Assembly (NCBI RefSeq): GCF_003668875.1
Contig: NZ_RAWM01000062.1
Location: forward strand, 1-48,882
Reading direction: 5' to 3'
Length of the DNA stretch: 48,882 nt
Source of the DNA: Corallococcus interemptor
GTDB taxonomy: Bacteria > Myxococcota > Myxococcia > Myxococcales > Myxococcaceae
Shown: piece by piece, positions 32,596 through 41,403 of the stretch
Numbering within the stretch: the stretch's first letter is position 1
Layout: every line of letters begins with the position of its first letter
Program-made: the position numbers and the translations under genes
Notes under the pieces: model-generated
The model's input: only the letters and a program-made list of their open reading frames with translations
Databases searched by the model: none
Told to the model about the DNA's origin: nothing

Positions 32596-34078
32596 GAAGA
32601 CCTCCACCGGCGTCGCGTCCTCGCTCCTTCTGCGGCTCGACGCGCGAAGCCCCACGCCGCTCCACGAACAGCTCTTCGAGGGCATCCGCGCGCGCATCCT
32701 CGCCGGAGCGCTGGCGCCCGGGCTGCGGCTTCCGTCCTCCCGGCAGCTCGCCACCGAGCTGGACGTGGCCCGGAGCACCGTCCTCCAGGCGCTGGATGCG
32801 CTCACGGCGGAGGGCTACCTCGTGGCCCGCGCGGGCTCCTGCACCCGCGTCGCGCCGGAGCTGCCCGGCCTGCTCGAAGACCGGAGCCGGAGTCTGATGA
32901 ACCGTTCGTCGCGAGGGCCGCGGCTCGCTGCCTCCACTCGGATGCCGAAGGCCGCGCCAGTCGGTGCACCGCGTCTGGGCGCCGCGCCTCGTGCCTTCAG
33001 GCCCGGTGTGCCCGCGCTGGACCTGTTCCCCACCGCGCTCTGGGCCCGCACGGTGTCCCGCGTCCATGCTCGCGCGAGCACGGGCCTGCTCGACGGCGGG
33101 GACCCTTCGGGCCATGCGCCACTGCGCGAAGCCATCTCCACCCATGTGTCCGTGTCGCGAGGCGTGCGCTGCTCCCCGGAGCAGGTCTTCATCACGACGG
33201 GCACCCAGCAGGCTTTCGATGAAGTCCTCCGGCTCGCGCTGAACCCGGGTGACTCCGTCTGGGTGGAGGACCCCGGCTATCCCGGCGTCCGTCGCGCCGT
33301 GCTCTCCGCTGGAGGACGTCCGGTGCCCATCCCCGTGGATGGGGACGGGCTCGACGTGGCGGCGGGCCTTGCGCGTGCGCCTCGGGCGCGGGTGGCGCTG
33401 GTGGCTCCTTCGCACCAGTACCCGCTGGGCGTCACGCTGAGCCTGGCGCGGCGGATGGCGCTGCTCCAGTGGGCCGGGCGCACCCGCTCGCTGATCATCG
33501 AGGACGACTACGACAGCGAGTTCCGGCACCGGGGCCGCCCGCTCACCGCGCTCCAGGGACTGGATGACGCGGGCTGCGTCGTCTACGTGGGCACGTTCAG
33601 CAAGTCGATGTTCCCCGGCCTGCGCCTGGGCTTCCTCGTCGTGCCGCCCTCGCTCGTGGACCTCTTCTCCGCCGCGCGCGCCGCCGGATCCGCGCCGGCC
33701 TCCATGATGGAACAGGCCGCGCTCGCCGTGTTCCTCGCGGAGGGGCACTTCGCCCGTCACCTGCGCCGCATGCGCGCGGCCTACCGCGAGCGCGGTGAAG
33801 CCCTGGTGGATGCGCTGGTCTCTGAATGTTCGGGCGTCCTGGCGCCACGTCCGTGTGACACGGGCATGCAGTTGTGCGCGTCCCTCGCCGCGCCGCTGTC
33901 CGACCTGCGCGTCCGCGACGAGGCCGCGCGCCTGGGCGTGGAGGTCGCGGCCCTGTCCGATTACTTCCTGGGCAGGCGCAGGGACGCAGGCCTCGTGTTC
34001 GGCTTCGGTGGCGTGCGTCCGGACGCGCTCCGGGAAGGCACCCGCACCCTGGCCCGGGCCCTGGAGGCCGCCTGGTAG
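32594..34078 (+). CDS. MocR-type regulator (GntR winged helix plus aminotransferase-like domain)
   Basis: A 494-residue regulator. Residues ~10-80 are a GntR winged helix-turn-helix (PLHEQLFEGIRARILAGALA, LPSSRQLATELDVARSTVLQ). From ~120 on is a fold-type I aminotransferase-like domain; the PLP Lys is Lys337 in YVGTFSKSMFPGLRLG, with IIEDDYDSEFRH upstream. Such proteins sense PLP or amino compounds and control neighbouring genes. The only plausible start is TTG 32594, since the nearby ATG at 32559 is out of frame. That start lies in the right arm of the inverted repeat, so bound protein would cover its own initiation site. Divergent from NIPSNAP. Confidence 0.87.
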   Translation: MKTSTGVASSLLLRLDARSPTPLHEQLFEGIRARILAGALAPGLRLPSSRQLATELDVARSTVLQALDALTAEGYLVARAGSCTRVAPELPGLLEDRSRSLMNRSSRGPRLAASTRMPKAAPVGAPRLGAAPRAFRPGVPALDLFPTALWARTVSRVHARASTGLLDGGDPSGHAPLREAISTHVSVSRGVRCSPEQVFITTGTQQAFDEVLRLALNPGDSVWVEDPGYPGVRRAVLSAGGRPVPIPVDGDGLDVAAGLARAPRARVALVAPSHQYPLGVTLSLARRMALLQWAGRTRSLIIEDDYDSEFRHRGRPLTALQGLDDAGCVVYVGTFSKSMFPGLRLGFLVVPPSLVDLFSAARAAGSAPASMMEQAALAVFLAEGHFARHLRRMRAAYRERGEALVDALVSECSGVLAPRPCDTGMQLCASLAAPLSDLRVRDEAARLGVEVAALSDYFLGRRRDAGLVFGFGGVRPDALREGTRTLARALEAAW

Positions 34079-34121
34079 CACCGGCATCCCTTCCCGGGCG
34101 CGAGCCGTCTACGATGGCGCC

Positions 34122-34697
34122 ATGACCTGGCGCTCCCTCCTCCTGTCGCTGGTGCTGCTGTCCGCATGCGGGCCGCGGCGCAGCGACCCCGCGCGAGTGA
34201 CGGAGGACCGCATGCGCCCCGCGCCCGTGGGCGCCTTCGCCTCGGGCACGCCTCCGGCCGCCACGGAGGACTGCACGGTGCGCACGGCGAAGACGTGCTT
34301 CGACCAGGCGCTCACCCTGCTGGCCACGAACGCGCGAGGCCCGGAGCGGCTGCGCGCGCTGTCCCTGATGGGCAAGGCGTGCGACGGACAGGTGAAGGAC
34401 GCCTGCTCGTGGCTGGCCCAGCACGTGAGGGAACCCCGGCGCGTGCGCGGCGGTCCGCCGGACGACCCCGTGTTCCAGGAGGCCTTCGAGCACTGGCGCG
34501 AGGGCCGCAAGCACCACGTGCGCGTGACGTGCCGGCTGGTGCAGGGCGGCGTGCCCCAGCAGTGCGAGGTGCGCGAGGCGACGTTACCTCCGGACCTGTT
34601 GGCGCAGGCGCTCGGCAGCATCCAGGCTTCGCGCTACACGCTGCCCACCCTCGACGGAGAGCCCTTCGAATGCGACTGGACCATCGTCATCAAGTGA
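34122..34697 (+). CDS. Hypothetical lipoprotein
   Basis: A 191-residue lipoprotein (MTWRSLLLSLVLLSACGP, lipobox LSAC). The mature part has Cys pairs (EDCTVRTAKTC, ACDGQVKDAC) and a C-terminal beta-rich section VRVTCRLVQGGVPQQCEVRE then SIQASRYTLPTLDGEPF, which resembles the C-terminal domain of TonB-like proteins (conserved small basic core) but too weakly to call. Its stop overlaps the start of the MBL-fold lipoprotein gene (GTGA), so the two are coupled. Confidence 0.65.
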   Translation: MTWRSLLLSLVLLSACGPRRSDPARVTEDRMRPAPVGAFASGTPPAATEDCTVRTAKTCFDQALTLLATNARGPERLRALSLMGKACDGQVKDACSWLAQHVREPRRVRGGPPDDPVFQEAFEHWREGRKHHVRVTCRLVQGGVPQQCEVREATLPPDLLAQALGSIQASRYTLPTLDGEPFECDWTIVIK

Positions 34698-35755
34698 GGC
34701 GGCTGTGGCCCGTGCTGGCCCTGGCGCTGTTCACCGGCTGCTTCGCCGGCACCGTGCACCGAGGCCCGGTGACGGACCACTTCGACGGCGAGTCGTTCCA
34801 GAACATCGGCGACGCGCCGAAGCTCTCTCCGCTCACGTTGATCGCCGCCGTGATGGAGGAGAAGCGCGGCCCGTGGCGTGACTCCGCGGACGAGCCCGCG
34901 GGCCCCAAGCCGCCGGAGCGCGTGGGCCCGGGCGAGCTGCGCGTGACGTTCATCGGCCACGCCACGGTGCTGCTCCAGGCGGACGGCGTGAACGTGTTGA
35001 CGGACCCCATCTATTCGGAGCGGGCGAGCCCCGTGTCCTTCGTGGGCCCCAGGCGCGTGCGGCCCCCGGGCATCCGCTTCGAGGACCTGCCGCCCATCGA
35101 CGTCGTGGTGGTGAGCCACAACCACTACGACCACATGGACCTGCCCACGCTGCGGCGACTGGAGGCCGCGCACCACCCGCTCTTCCTCGTGGGCCTGGGC
35201 AACCGCGAGCTGTTGCTGGACGAGGGCTTCCAGCGCGTGGAGGAGCTGGACTGGTGGCAGGCCGCGAAGGGCGGACCACAGGGGTTGAAGGTGTGGGCGG
35301 TGCCCGCGCAGCACCGGTCCAACCGGGGGCTGACGGACCAGGAGGAGACGCTGTGGGCGGGCTACGTGCTGGAGACGTCCGGAGGCCCGGTGCTCTTCGC
35401 GGGTGACACGGGGCTGGGACCACACTTCGACCGCATCGCCGAGCGCTTCGGGCCCATGCGCCTGTCGGTGCTGCCCATTGGCGCGTTCCGTCCGCGCGTC
35501 CTGCACCCGGTGCACATGGGGCCGGAGGACGCGCTGAAGGCGCACCGCGTGCTGAATTCGAACACGTCCGTGGCGATGCACTACGGCACCTTCCCCATGG
35601 CGTGGGACGGCCAGGACGAAGCGAAGTACCTGCTGCTGCGGCTGCTCTTGAAGGAGGAGATGCGGCCGCGCTTCTGGGCGCTGGGCTTCGGCGAGGGCCG
35701 GGACGTGCCGCCGTTGGCGCCGGGGACGGATGGGCGGGCCGATGCCGGACGTTGA
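34694..35755 (+). CDS. MBL-fold metallohydrolase lipoprotein (UlaG/NAPE-PLD-like)
   Basis: A 353-residue protein. The N-terminus RRLWPVLALALFTGCFAGTV is a lipoprotein signal (lipobox FTGC). The metallo-beta-lactamase fold shows as FIGHATVLLQADGVNVLTDP, the metal motif VVVSHNHYDHMDLP (~140) and PVLFAGDTGLGPHF. It is close to the NAPE-hydrolysing phospholipase D/UlaG-like group, which act on phospholipids or lactones; substrate unknown. The GTG at 34694 overlaps the previous stop. An upstream ATG at 34670 would add eight residues before the signal peptide. Confidence 0.82.
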   Translation: MRRLWPVLALALFTGCFAGTVHRGPVTDHFDGESFQNIGDAPKLSPLTLIAAVMEEKRGPWRDSADEPAGPKPPERVGPGELRVTFIGHATVLLQADGVNVLTDPIYSERASPVSFVGPRRVRPPGIRFEDLPPIDVVVVSHNHYDHMDLPTLRRLEAAHHPLFLVGLGNRELLLDEGFQRVEELDWWQAAKGGPQGLKVWAVPAQHRSNRGLTDQEETLWAGYVLETSGGPVLFAGDTGLGPHFDRIAERFGPMRLSVLPIGAFRPRVLHPVHMGPEDALKAHRVLNSNTSVAMHYGTFPMAWDGQDEAKYLLLRLLLKEEMRPRFWALGFGEGRDVPPLAPGTDGRADAGR

Positions 35756-36626
35756 GGAGGCGAAGGCGAAGATGGACCGGGCGCGCGCGTGCATCCGCTC
35801 GGGGGAGCTGGAGGAGGCGATTCCGCTCTGTGACGAGGTGTACCGGCGCTTCACGCTGTCGAAGGTGCCGGAGCTCCAGCTCCAGGTGGCGCGGGCGCTG
35901 GGGCACCGGGGCGCGGCGATTGGAGAGAAGGGGATGCTCCAGGAGGCGCTGGTCCACTTCGATGAAGTGGAGCGCCGCTTCTGGAGTCCGCGCAGGCCCG
36001 AGCTGTGGGAGGGCGTCGCGTGGGCGATGTTGTACCGCGCGCGCGTCCTCCTGGAGCTGGACCGGGAACAGATGGCCAGCAACTGGCTGGAGCGGATGCT
36101 GAGCCGCTTCAAGGCGTCCGCGCAGCAGCGGCCCGACCTGCGCATCCCGGTGGAGATGGCGCGGACGTCGGTGATCGCCGCGCACAACCAGGGGCAGCGC
36201 TTCGAGGAGGCGCTGAGCCAGTCCGAGGCGCTGCTGAAGGAATACGACGGAAGCCCCGAGCCCTTCCTGGTGGAGCAGACCGCGGCGGTGATGCTGGGGC
36301 GGGCCATCGCGCTCCAGGGGTTGGGGCACGTGGACGAAGCGCTGGAGGCATTCGACGAAGTGGACGTGCGCCACTGCGAGGACCCGGACCCGAGGATCCG
36401 CGCCCTGGTGTCCACCGCCCTCATGGGGCGAGCGCTCGTGTTGCTCCAGGAGGAGTTCCTGCCGGAGGCGCTGGGAGCGCTGGACGCCATCCTCGAACAC
36501 GCGGGTCCGAACCCGGGACTGCGTCTGATGGAGCCCGTGAACTTCGCGAAGTTCCACCGCGAGGTCGTCGAGCGAGAACTCCAACTGGAGCGCGAGCGGG
36601 CCGCGTCAGCCCGGAGGCGGAAGTGA
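35742..36626 (+). CDS. Tetratricopeptide-repeat protein
   Basis: A 294-residue all-helical protein with TPR units such as ARACIRSGELEEAIPLCDEV, GHRGAAIGEKGMLQEALVHF and GRAIALQGLGHVDEALEAFD. There is no signal peptide. The start is ATG 35742, 14 bases inside the end of the MBL gene (an ATG at 35730 is an alternative). The 3' end overlaps the convergent Uma2-type gene by 21 bases. Likely a cytoplasmic scaffold; the partner is unknown. Confidence 0.75.
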   Translation: MPDVEEAKAKMDRARACIRSGELEEAIPLCDEVYRRFTLSKVPELQLQVARALGHRGAAIGEKGMLQEALVHFDEVERRFWSPRRPELWEGVAWAMLYRARVLLELDREQMASNWLERMLSRFKASAQQRPDLRIPVEMARTSVIAAHNQGQRFEEALSQSEALLKEYDGSPEPFLVEQTAAVMLGRAIALQGLGHVDEALEAFDEVDVRHCEDPDPRIRALVSTALMGRALVLLQEEFLPEALGALDAILEHAGPNPGLRLMEPVNFAKFHREVVERELQLERERAASARRRK

Positions 36627-37193
36627 CTTCCAGAGCCAGCCCAGCCGCAGGTCCCGCTCCTCGAAGGGCGGGGCGCGGATGAGGTCATCCTCCTCGGCGT
36701 AGACGCCGACCTCCACCCAGAGCCCGTCCCGCAGCTCGCTGACGGTGAGCGTGCGCGCGTCCAGGTCCACGAACCACAGGTGCTTGATGCCGATGCGCGC
36801 ATAGAACGGCCGCTTGATGCGCGTGTCGTACGCCCGCGTGGACGGCGACAGGATCTCGCAGGCCCAGTCCGGGACATCCGTCCACTGCCCATTGGGCATC
36901 AGGGGTACCCGTTCGCGCCGCCAACCCGCGAGGTCCGGGATGAACTCCGGAGAGCCACCCACCCGGATGCCGGGTTCGGACATGATCCACCAGCCGCCCG
37001 GTCCGTCCTCACCTAATTGAAAAGGCTCATCAAGCTCCCGGAGGAGCCTGAACTCGAAATAGCCATGCGCGGCACGCGGCCGTGCCTGCGTATACAGCGT
37101 CCCATCGATGATCTCGCCCACCACGCCCTCGGGCAGGGCCTCGATGTCAGCGAAGGTCGCCGGACCTTCGAGGGGTTTCGCGCCATAGGCCAT
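36606..37193 (-). CDS. Uma2-family (DUF820) restriction-endonuclease-like protein
   Basis: A 195-residue protein of the Uma2 family. The conserved parts are YEIIDGTLYTQARPR-like N-terminal strand (here GEIIDGTLYTQARPRAAHGY), EFIPDLAGWRRERVP and DWACEILSPSTRAYDTRIKR, where Asp, Glu and Lys/Arg form the PD-(D/E)XK-type site. HLWFVDLDARTLTV follows. The family is very numerous in cyanobacteria and myxobacteria; the cellular role is uncertain. It converges with the TPR gene, with 21 bases shared at the 3' ends. Confidence 0.8.
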   Translation of the reverse strand: MAYGAKPLEGPATFADIEALPEGVVGEIIDGTLYTQARPRAAHGYFEFRLLRELDEPFQLGEDGPGGWWIMSEPGIRVGGSPEFIPDLAGWRRERVPLMPNGQWTDVPDWACEILSPSTRAYDTRIKRPFYARIGIKHLWFVDLDARTLTVSELRDGLWVEVGVYAEEDDLIRAPPFEERDLRLGWLWKSLPPPG

Positions 37194-37244
37194 GCCCGAA
37201 GTGTGGGGTTAGCAGCACCGTCTGACAAGCAGGCCTCCGGACCG

Positions 37245-38285
37245 TCAGTCCGGCTGCGCGATGATCAACGTCTGCAGGGGCAGATGCCGGATGGGCCGCG
37301 TGCTCTGCACCTTGAAACCCGCGTCATCCAGGAAGCCCTCGACCTCCGCGGGCGTGTACGACGCCGCTCCGGAGGTCAGGAAGTAGTGCAGCCCGATGAG
37401 CGGCGCGGACGTGCCTGCCGTTTCCCGCTCCTCGCGCAGGTACTCCAGCACCGCCAGCGTGCCCCGCGACACCATGGCGCCGCGCACGCGCCTCAGGAGC
37501 GCCACGTTCTGCGCGGGCGTCAGGTGGTGCATCACCTGGAACAGCAGCACGCCGTCATACGGCCCGCCCAGCTCCGCGTGCAGCACGTCCCCTTCCTTGT
37601 GCGTCACCCGGTGCGACAGCCCCGCCTGGGCGATGATGTCCCGCCCCACGCGCACGCTGCCCTCCAGGTCCACCACCGTGGCCTTCAAGCCCCGGTGCAT
37701 CCGGCACAGCTCCGCCGCGTACCAGCCGTGCGCGCCCCCCAGGTCCAGCAGGTGACGCGCCCCGCGGGGCAGGGGAATGTTCGCCGCCACCTCCGGCGAG
37801 GCCAGCCGCGCCAGCTGGTACATGGCCTGGATGTAGTCGCGCCAGCGCGGGTCGTCCGGAGCGAACTGGTGGATGTCCACCGACTGCCCGCTCTTCACCG
37901 CGTTCTCCAGCTGCCCCCACCAGTCCCACTGCGCGTAGTTGAACTCCAGGAACGCCGTGATGGACTGCGGCGAACGCGGGTCCAGCCACCGCCGCGCCCG
38001 GGGTGCCAGCCGGAAGCGGCCCCGGTGCAGCTCCACCACCTCGCAGGCGATGAGCGCTTCCAGGAGCGCCCGCATGCCCTCGGTGCTCGTCTTGAGCCGC
38101 GCCGCCAGCGCCTCCGCCGTCGCCGCGCCGTCCGCCAGCGCCGCGTAGACGCCCAGCCGGGCCCCGGCCATCAGCGTGCGCGACGCCATCATCCCGAAGA
38201 ACGCATGCGCCAAGGGCTGCGGCGCCAGGTTGAGGAAGTCCGCCACCCGCTCCAGGAGGTTGTCCGCCTTCAGGCCCAGCCGCAT
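37245..38285 (-). CDS. SAM-dependent O-methyltransferase
   Basis: A 346-residue methyltransferase of the acetylserotonin/hydroxyindole O-methyltransferase type. The N-terminal dimerisation winged helix (LGVYAALADGAATAEALAAR) precedes a class I SAM fold: glycine-rich motif LLDLGGAHGWYAAEL (~175), acidic VVDLEGSVRVGRDI and EGDVLHAELGGPYDGVLLFQ. The catalytic His may be in VMHHLTPAQN. The small-molecule acceptor is unknown, and it is not adjacent to the PKS operon. Confidence 0.84.
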   Translation of the reverse strand: MRLGLKADNLLERVADFLNLAPQPLAHAFFGMMASRTLMAGARLGVYAALADGAATAEALAARLKTSTEGMRALLEALIACEVVELHRGRFRLAPRARRWLDPRSPQSITAFLEFNYAQWDWWGQLENAVKSGQSVDIHQFAPDDPRWRDYIQAMYQLARLASPEVAANIPLPRGARHLLDLGGAHGWYAAELCRMHRGLKATVVDLEGSVRVGRDIIAQAGLSHRVTHKEGDVLHAELGGPYDGVLLFQVMHHLTPAQNVALLRRVRGAMVSRGTLAVLEYLREERETAGTSAPLIGLHYFLTSGAASYTPAEVEGFLDDAGFKVQSTRPIRHLPLQTLIIAQPD

Positions 38286-38342
38286 CGCGCGTCGCTCCGT
38301 GGAGAGGGGGAGTGGGGAGTGTGGGTCTGATGGCCCCGCCGG

Positions 38343-38678
38343 CTACCGGCGGCGCCGCGAGCCTGCCACGGCGGCCACGCCCAGCACCATCAGCGCCGCC
38401 TGTGGCCCCAGCAGACAGCCCTGCGTCTCCGCCTGGCGGATGCCGGTGTACTTGCACTTGCCCGAGTTGCAGCTGAAGCGCGGCGCGCAGTCGCTGGTGC
38501 TGCGGCAGTCCGTGGGCACGCGCCCGGTCTGGTCGTCCCCTTCCGGGGAGTTGGGATCGTCCGGCTGGCCCGCGTCCGGCGGCGGGCCCTCCTGCGCCAG
38601 GACCGTCAGGGGGGAGAACAGGAGGAGCCCGGCCAGGAGTCCTGCCGGGGGGATGATGCGGGAGAAGAGGGAGGACAT
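38343..38678 (-). CDS. Small exported protein with MYXO-CTERM-like C-terminal sorting tail
   Basis: A 111-residue protein. A signal peptide (MSSLFSRIIPPAGLLAGLLL, ending AQ-EG) is followed by an acidic Pro/Asp-rich linker and a Cys cluster (TDCRSTSDCAPRFSCNSGKC). The last 30 residues are GC, a hydrophobic helix LLGPQAALMVLGVAAVAG and SRRRR: the Cys-helix-Arg architecture of myxobacterial MYXO-CTERM tails, which direct proteins to the surface. The tail here is a variant, so the call is by architecture. Confidence 0.7.
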   Translation of the reverse strand: MSSLFSRIIPPAGLLAGLLLFSPLTVLAQEGPPPDAGQPDDPNSPEGDDQTGRVPTDCRSTSDCAPRFSCNSGKCKYTGIRQAETQGCLLGPQAALMVLGVAAVAGSRRRR

Positions 38679-38803
38679 GAGGCGGGCGCCACCCTAACGC
38701 CCCAGCGGGGCGCTTGCATCCACCGTCTGAAGCGGGCGGCCTTCCGGGGTTCCCTGGAAACGCTGGCCGCCCAGGGGCCTGAATCTGCTACGGTCCCCCC
38801 GCG

Positions 38804-40126
38804 ATGGCGCCTCGAATCCTCGTCGTGGACGACAACCAGGAGCTCCTCTCCCTCCTCACGCAGCTGTTCGAGGACGCCGGGTATGAGGTCGTGGGCGCCA
38901 GCCGTGGCAAGCAGGCCATCGAGGCGGCCCGCGCCCAGCCGCCCGGCTGTGCCGTTTTGGACATCCTGCTGCCGGACATGATGGGCTACCACCTGGCGGA
39001 CACGCTGCGGAAGGACAACCCCCAGCTGCCGCTGCTCTTCATCACCGGCGTCTTCAAGGGCGGCAAGCACGCCACCGAGGCGCGCCAGAAGTACCAGGCC
39101 GCCGGCTACTTCGAGAAACCCTTCGAGGCCCAGAAGCTGCTGGAAGCGGTGGCCAAGGTGCTGCCCGCGGAGAAGAAGGTCCCCGCCGCCTCCATGCAGG
39201 ACGCCTTCGAGGTGGAGCTGGACATCGACGTGGAGGAGGAGGGCCCGCAGGACGTCATGGAGCTGACCGGCCGCATCAAGGTCACCGGCGGCGGCAACCT
39301 CACGGCCGAAATCCGCGGCGCCAACCTCACCGCCACGCCCATGCAGAAGGTGTCCACCACCCAGGTGCGGCCCCCCACGCCGGGCCGCCCGCCGGATCCG
39401 CTGCCCGTGGGCGCGGGCGCTCCGGGCAGCCGCCGGGGTGAGCTGAGGGACAACCTCCCGTCGCTGCTCACCGCCTTCTACCTGTCCCGCGAGACGGGCG
39501 AATTGGGCGTGCAGCGCGGCAAGGTGAAGAAGGTCGTCTACTTCGAGAACGGCACCCCGGTGTTCGCGCTCTCCAACCTGCTGGCGGACCGCTTCGGGCA
39601 GTTCCTGGTGCGCGTGGGGAAGATCAAACCCGAGCAGCTCCAGGACGCGTCCGCCGTCGCCGCGCAGAGCCACCGGCGCACCGGCGACGTGCTGGTGGAG
39701 CGCGGCCTGCTCAAGGACACGGAGCGGCTGTACTACGTGGGCCAGCAGGTGAAGGCCATCATCTACTCGGTCTTCTCCTGGGAGGAGGGCACGTACGTGA
39801 TGAGCTTCAAGGAGAAGGCCTCCGCGGAGTCCATCAAGCTGGACGTGCACCCGGCGAACCTCATCGTCCGGGGCATCAAGAAGCTCTACAAGCCGGAGCG
39901 CCTGCGCCGCCTGCTCCAGCCCGAGGACCGGCTCATCCCCGCCGTCGCCCCCGCCTATGGCCTCAACGAGGTGGAGCTGGAGCGCTGGGAGGCGGAGCTG
40001 CTGCCCAAGATTGACGGCAACCGCGTGGTGGCGGAGTTGCTCGCGTTCGCCAACCGCCCGGAGCACGTCGTCTACGGCTTCCTGGTGTCCATGATGGCGC
40101 TGGGCATCCTGGACAAGCGCTCGTAG
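38804..40126 (+). CDS. Response regulator with DUF4388 (PATAN-like) output domain
   Basis: A 440-residue protein. The receiver domain has the acidic pocket Asp9/Asp10 (ILVVDDNQEL), the phospho-acceptor Asp53 (AVLDILLPDM) and the Lys in YFEKPFE (~104). An Ala/Pro-rich linker follows, then a DUF4388-type domain (LPSLLTAFYLSRETGELGVQ, KKVVYFENGTPVFALSN) and a helical C-terminal part with VLVERGLLKDTERLYYVGQQ. Such proteins in myxobacteria act in motility and developmental signalling. No histidine kinase is adjacent. Divergent from the MYXO-CTERM-like gene. Confidence 0.85.
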   Translation: MAPRILVVDDNQELLSLLTQLFEDAGYEVVGASRGKQAIEAARAQPPGCAVLDILLPDMMGYHLADTLRKDNPQLPLLFITGVFKGGKHATEARQKYQAAGYFEKPFEAQKLLEAVAKVLPAEKKVPAASMQDAFEVELDIDVEEEGPQDVMELTGRIKVTGGGNLTAEIRGANLTATPMQKVSTTQVRPPTPGRPPDPLPVGAGAPGSRRGELRDNLPSLLTAFYLSRETGELGVQRGKVKKVVYFENGTPVFALSNLLADRFGQFLVRVGKIKPEQLQDASAVAAQSHRRTGDVLVERGLLKDTERLYYVGQQVKAIIYSVFSWEEGTYVMSFKEKASAESIKLDVHPANLIVRGIKKLYKPERLRRLLQPEDRLIPAVAPAYGLNEVELERWEAELLPKIDGNRVVAELLAFANRPEHVVYGFLVSMMALGILDKRS

Positions 40127-40147
40127 CACGAGCGCCGCGGCGTCACT

Positions 40148-40789
40148 TCAGACGAGCCGCGAGCCAATCCAGAACAGGCCCAGCGCGCCGGAGCCCAGCG
40201 CCACGCCGCGCTGGATCCACAGGCTGATGCGCGCGTTGGCGCGGGACAGCCCCTCGGCGAAGAGCAGGCCCACCGCGCCCATGCCGATGAGGATGCCCAG
40301 CGCGAAGCCGGGCAGGTACGTCCACGCGGACAGGCTCATGCTTCCGCCCACCAGGAGCGGCGGCAGCGCGATGAGCAGCGACCGCACACCGCTCACGGCC
40401 ATGAAGGCGCCGGCGGCGGTGCTCACGGTGTGCACGTGCTCGTGCGGCTCGCGGTCGTGGCCGGGCAGGTGCGGGTGGCCGTGGTCCAGGCTGTGCGGGA
40501 AGAGCAGGGCGGTGACGGCCAGCGCCACCAGCACCGCGCCGCCGAACACCTCCGCCCACCGCTCGAAGGTCTCCGACAGGCCCACGCCCGCGAAGAGGCA
40601 CACCGCCGCGATGCCGCCCAGCATGGCCGCGTGACCCAGCGCGAAGCGCAGCGCCGTCATGAGGGCGACACGGCGCCTGCCGCCGCCCAGGGTGCCGAGC
40701 GTGGCCATGGCGGCGCAGTGGTCCGGCCCCAACGCATGGAGCATGCCTTGGGTCAGACCGAGCAGGAAGGCGAGCAGGATGGGAGCCAC
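40148..40789 (-). CDS. NiCoT/UreH-like metal permease with His-rich loop
   Basis: A 213-residue integral membrane protein with about six helices. The first helix carries GLTQGMLHALGPDHCAAMAT, matching the Hx4DH signature of nickel/cobalt permease and UreH/HupE-like proteins. A cytoplasmic or periplasmic loop is packed with His (HSLDHGHPHLPGHDREPHEH), as in RcnA-type exporters or metal stores. GTG 40789 was chosen because the open frame beyond it runs antisense through the next gene. No urease or hydrogenase genes are present, so metal and direction of transport are open. Confidence 0.8.
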   Translation of the reverse strand: MAPILLAFLLGLTQGMLHALGPDHCAAMATLGTLGGGRRRVALMTALRFALGHAAMLGGIAAVCLFAGVGLSETFERWAEVFGGAVLVALAVTALLFPHSLDHGHPHLPGHDREPHEHVHTVSTAAGAFMAVSGVRSLLIALPPLLVGGSMSLSAWTYLPGFALGILIGMGAVGLLFAEGLSRANARISLWIQRGVALGSGALGLFWIGSRLV

Positions 40790-40846
40790 GACGGCGCACC
40801 CTAGCCGTGGTTTAACCCTGTGGCCAGCAGGAGGACGTCCTACACC

Positions 40847-41344
40847 ATGCGCATTGCCCATCGCCGACACTCCGCCGCGCTCTTGCTCGCGGGACTGCTC
40901 GCCCTGTCGGGCTGCTCCAATGACCCCGGTCCGGAGCAGCTGAAGAAGGCCGAGGACCGCTACCAGGAGCTGATCAACCAGAAGCTCTCCGCCCAGGACC
41001 CGGCGTGGACGGAGGTCTCCGCCCAGTTCGAGGCCGTCCCCAAGGACTCCAAGGCCCGCCCGGAGGCCGAGAAGCGCCTGGCCGCGCTGAAGGCCGCGCG
41101 CGAGGAGATTCCGCCCCGGCCCCTGGCCCGGCCCGGCGCGACGGGGAAGGGCGCCAGCGACGTGGAGGCCAAGCGCGCCGCGTGTGAAGCGCTCGCGAAG
41201 AAGATGGGCGAGTCCCGCTCGGAGCCCACGCGCAAGCTGCTGCGCGGCGCGCTGGATGAGTGCCAGGCGGAGCTCGTGAAGCTGGAGGCCAACAGTCACC
41301 CGCCGGGCGAAGAGGTCCATCCGCCGGGCGAGGCCGCGCACTGA
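40847..41344 (+). CDS. Hypothetical lipoprotein with charged helices
   Basis: A 165-residue lipoprotein (RHSAALLLAGLLALSGCSND, lipobox LSGC) with long charged, helix-prone segments (PEQLKKAEDRYQELINQKLS, EAKRAACEALAKKMGES). It ends in a short HPPGEEVHPPGEAAH repeat. I do not recognise a family. ATG 40847 begins the signal peptide; an ATG at 40820 is in frame. It is divergent from the metal permease and 59 bases upstream of the peroxiredoxin gene. A role in metal or oxidant handling is speculative. Confidence 0.65.
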   Translation: MRIAHRRHSAALLLAGLLALSGCSNDPGPEQLKKAEDRYQELINQKLSAQDPAWTEVSAQFEAVPKDSKARPEAEKRLAALKAAREEIPPRPLARPGATGKGASDVEAKRAACEALAKKMGESRSEPTRKLLRGALDECQAELVKLEANSHPPGEEVHPPGEAAH

Positions 41345-41403
41345 CGTCCCCGCGGCGCGCGTGGAGTTGAGAAGCCCTCGGGGTCTGGGTATGGAGCCGA
41401 CGC

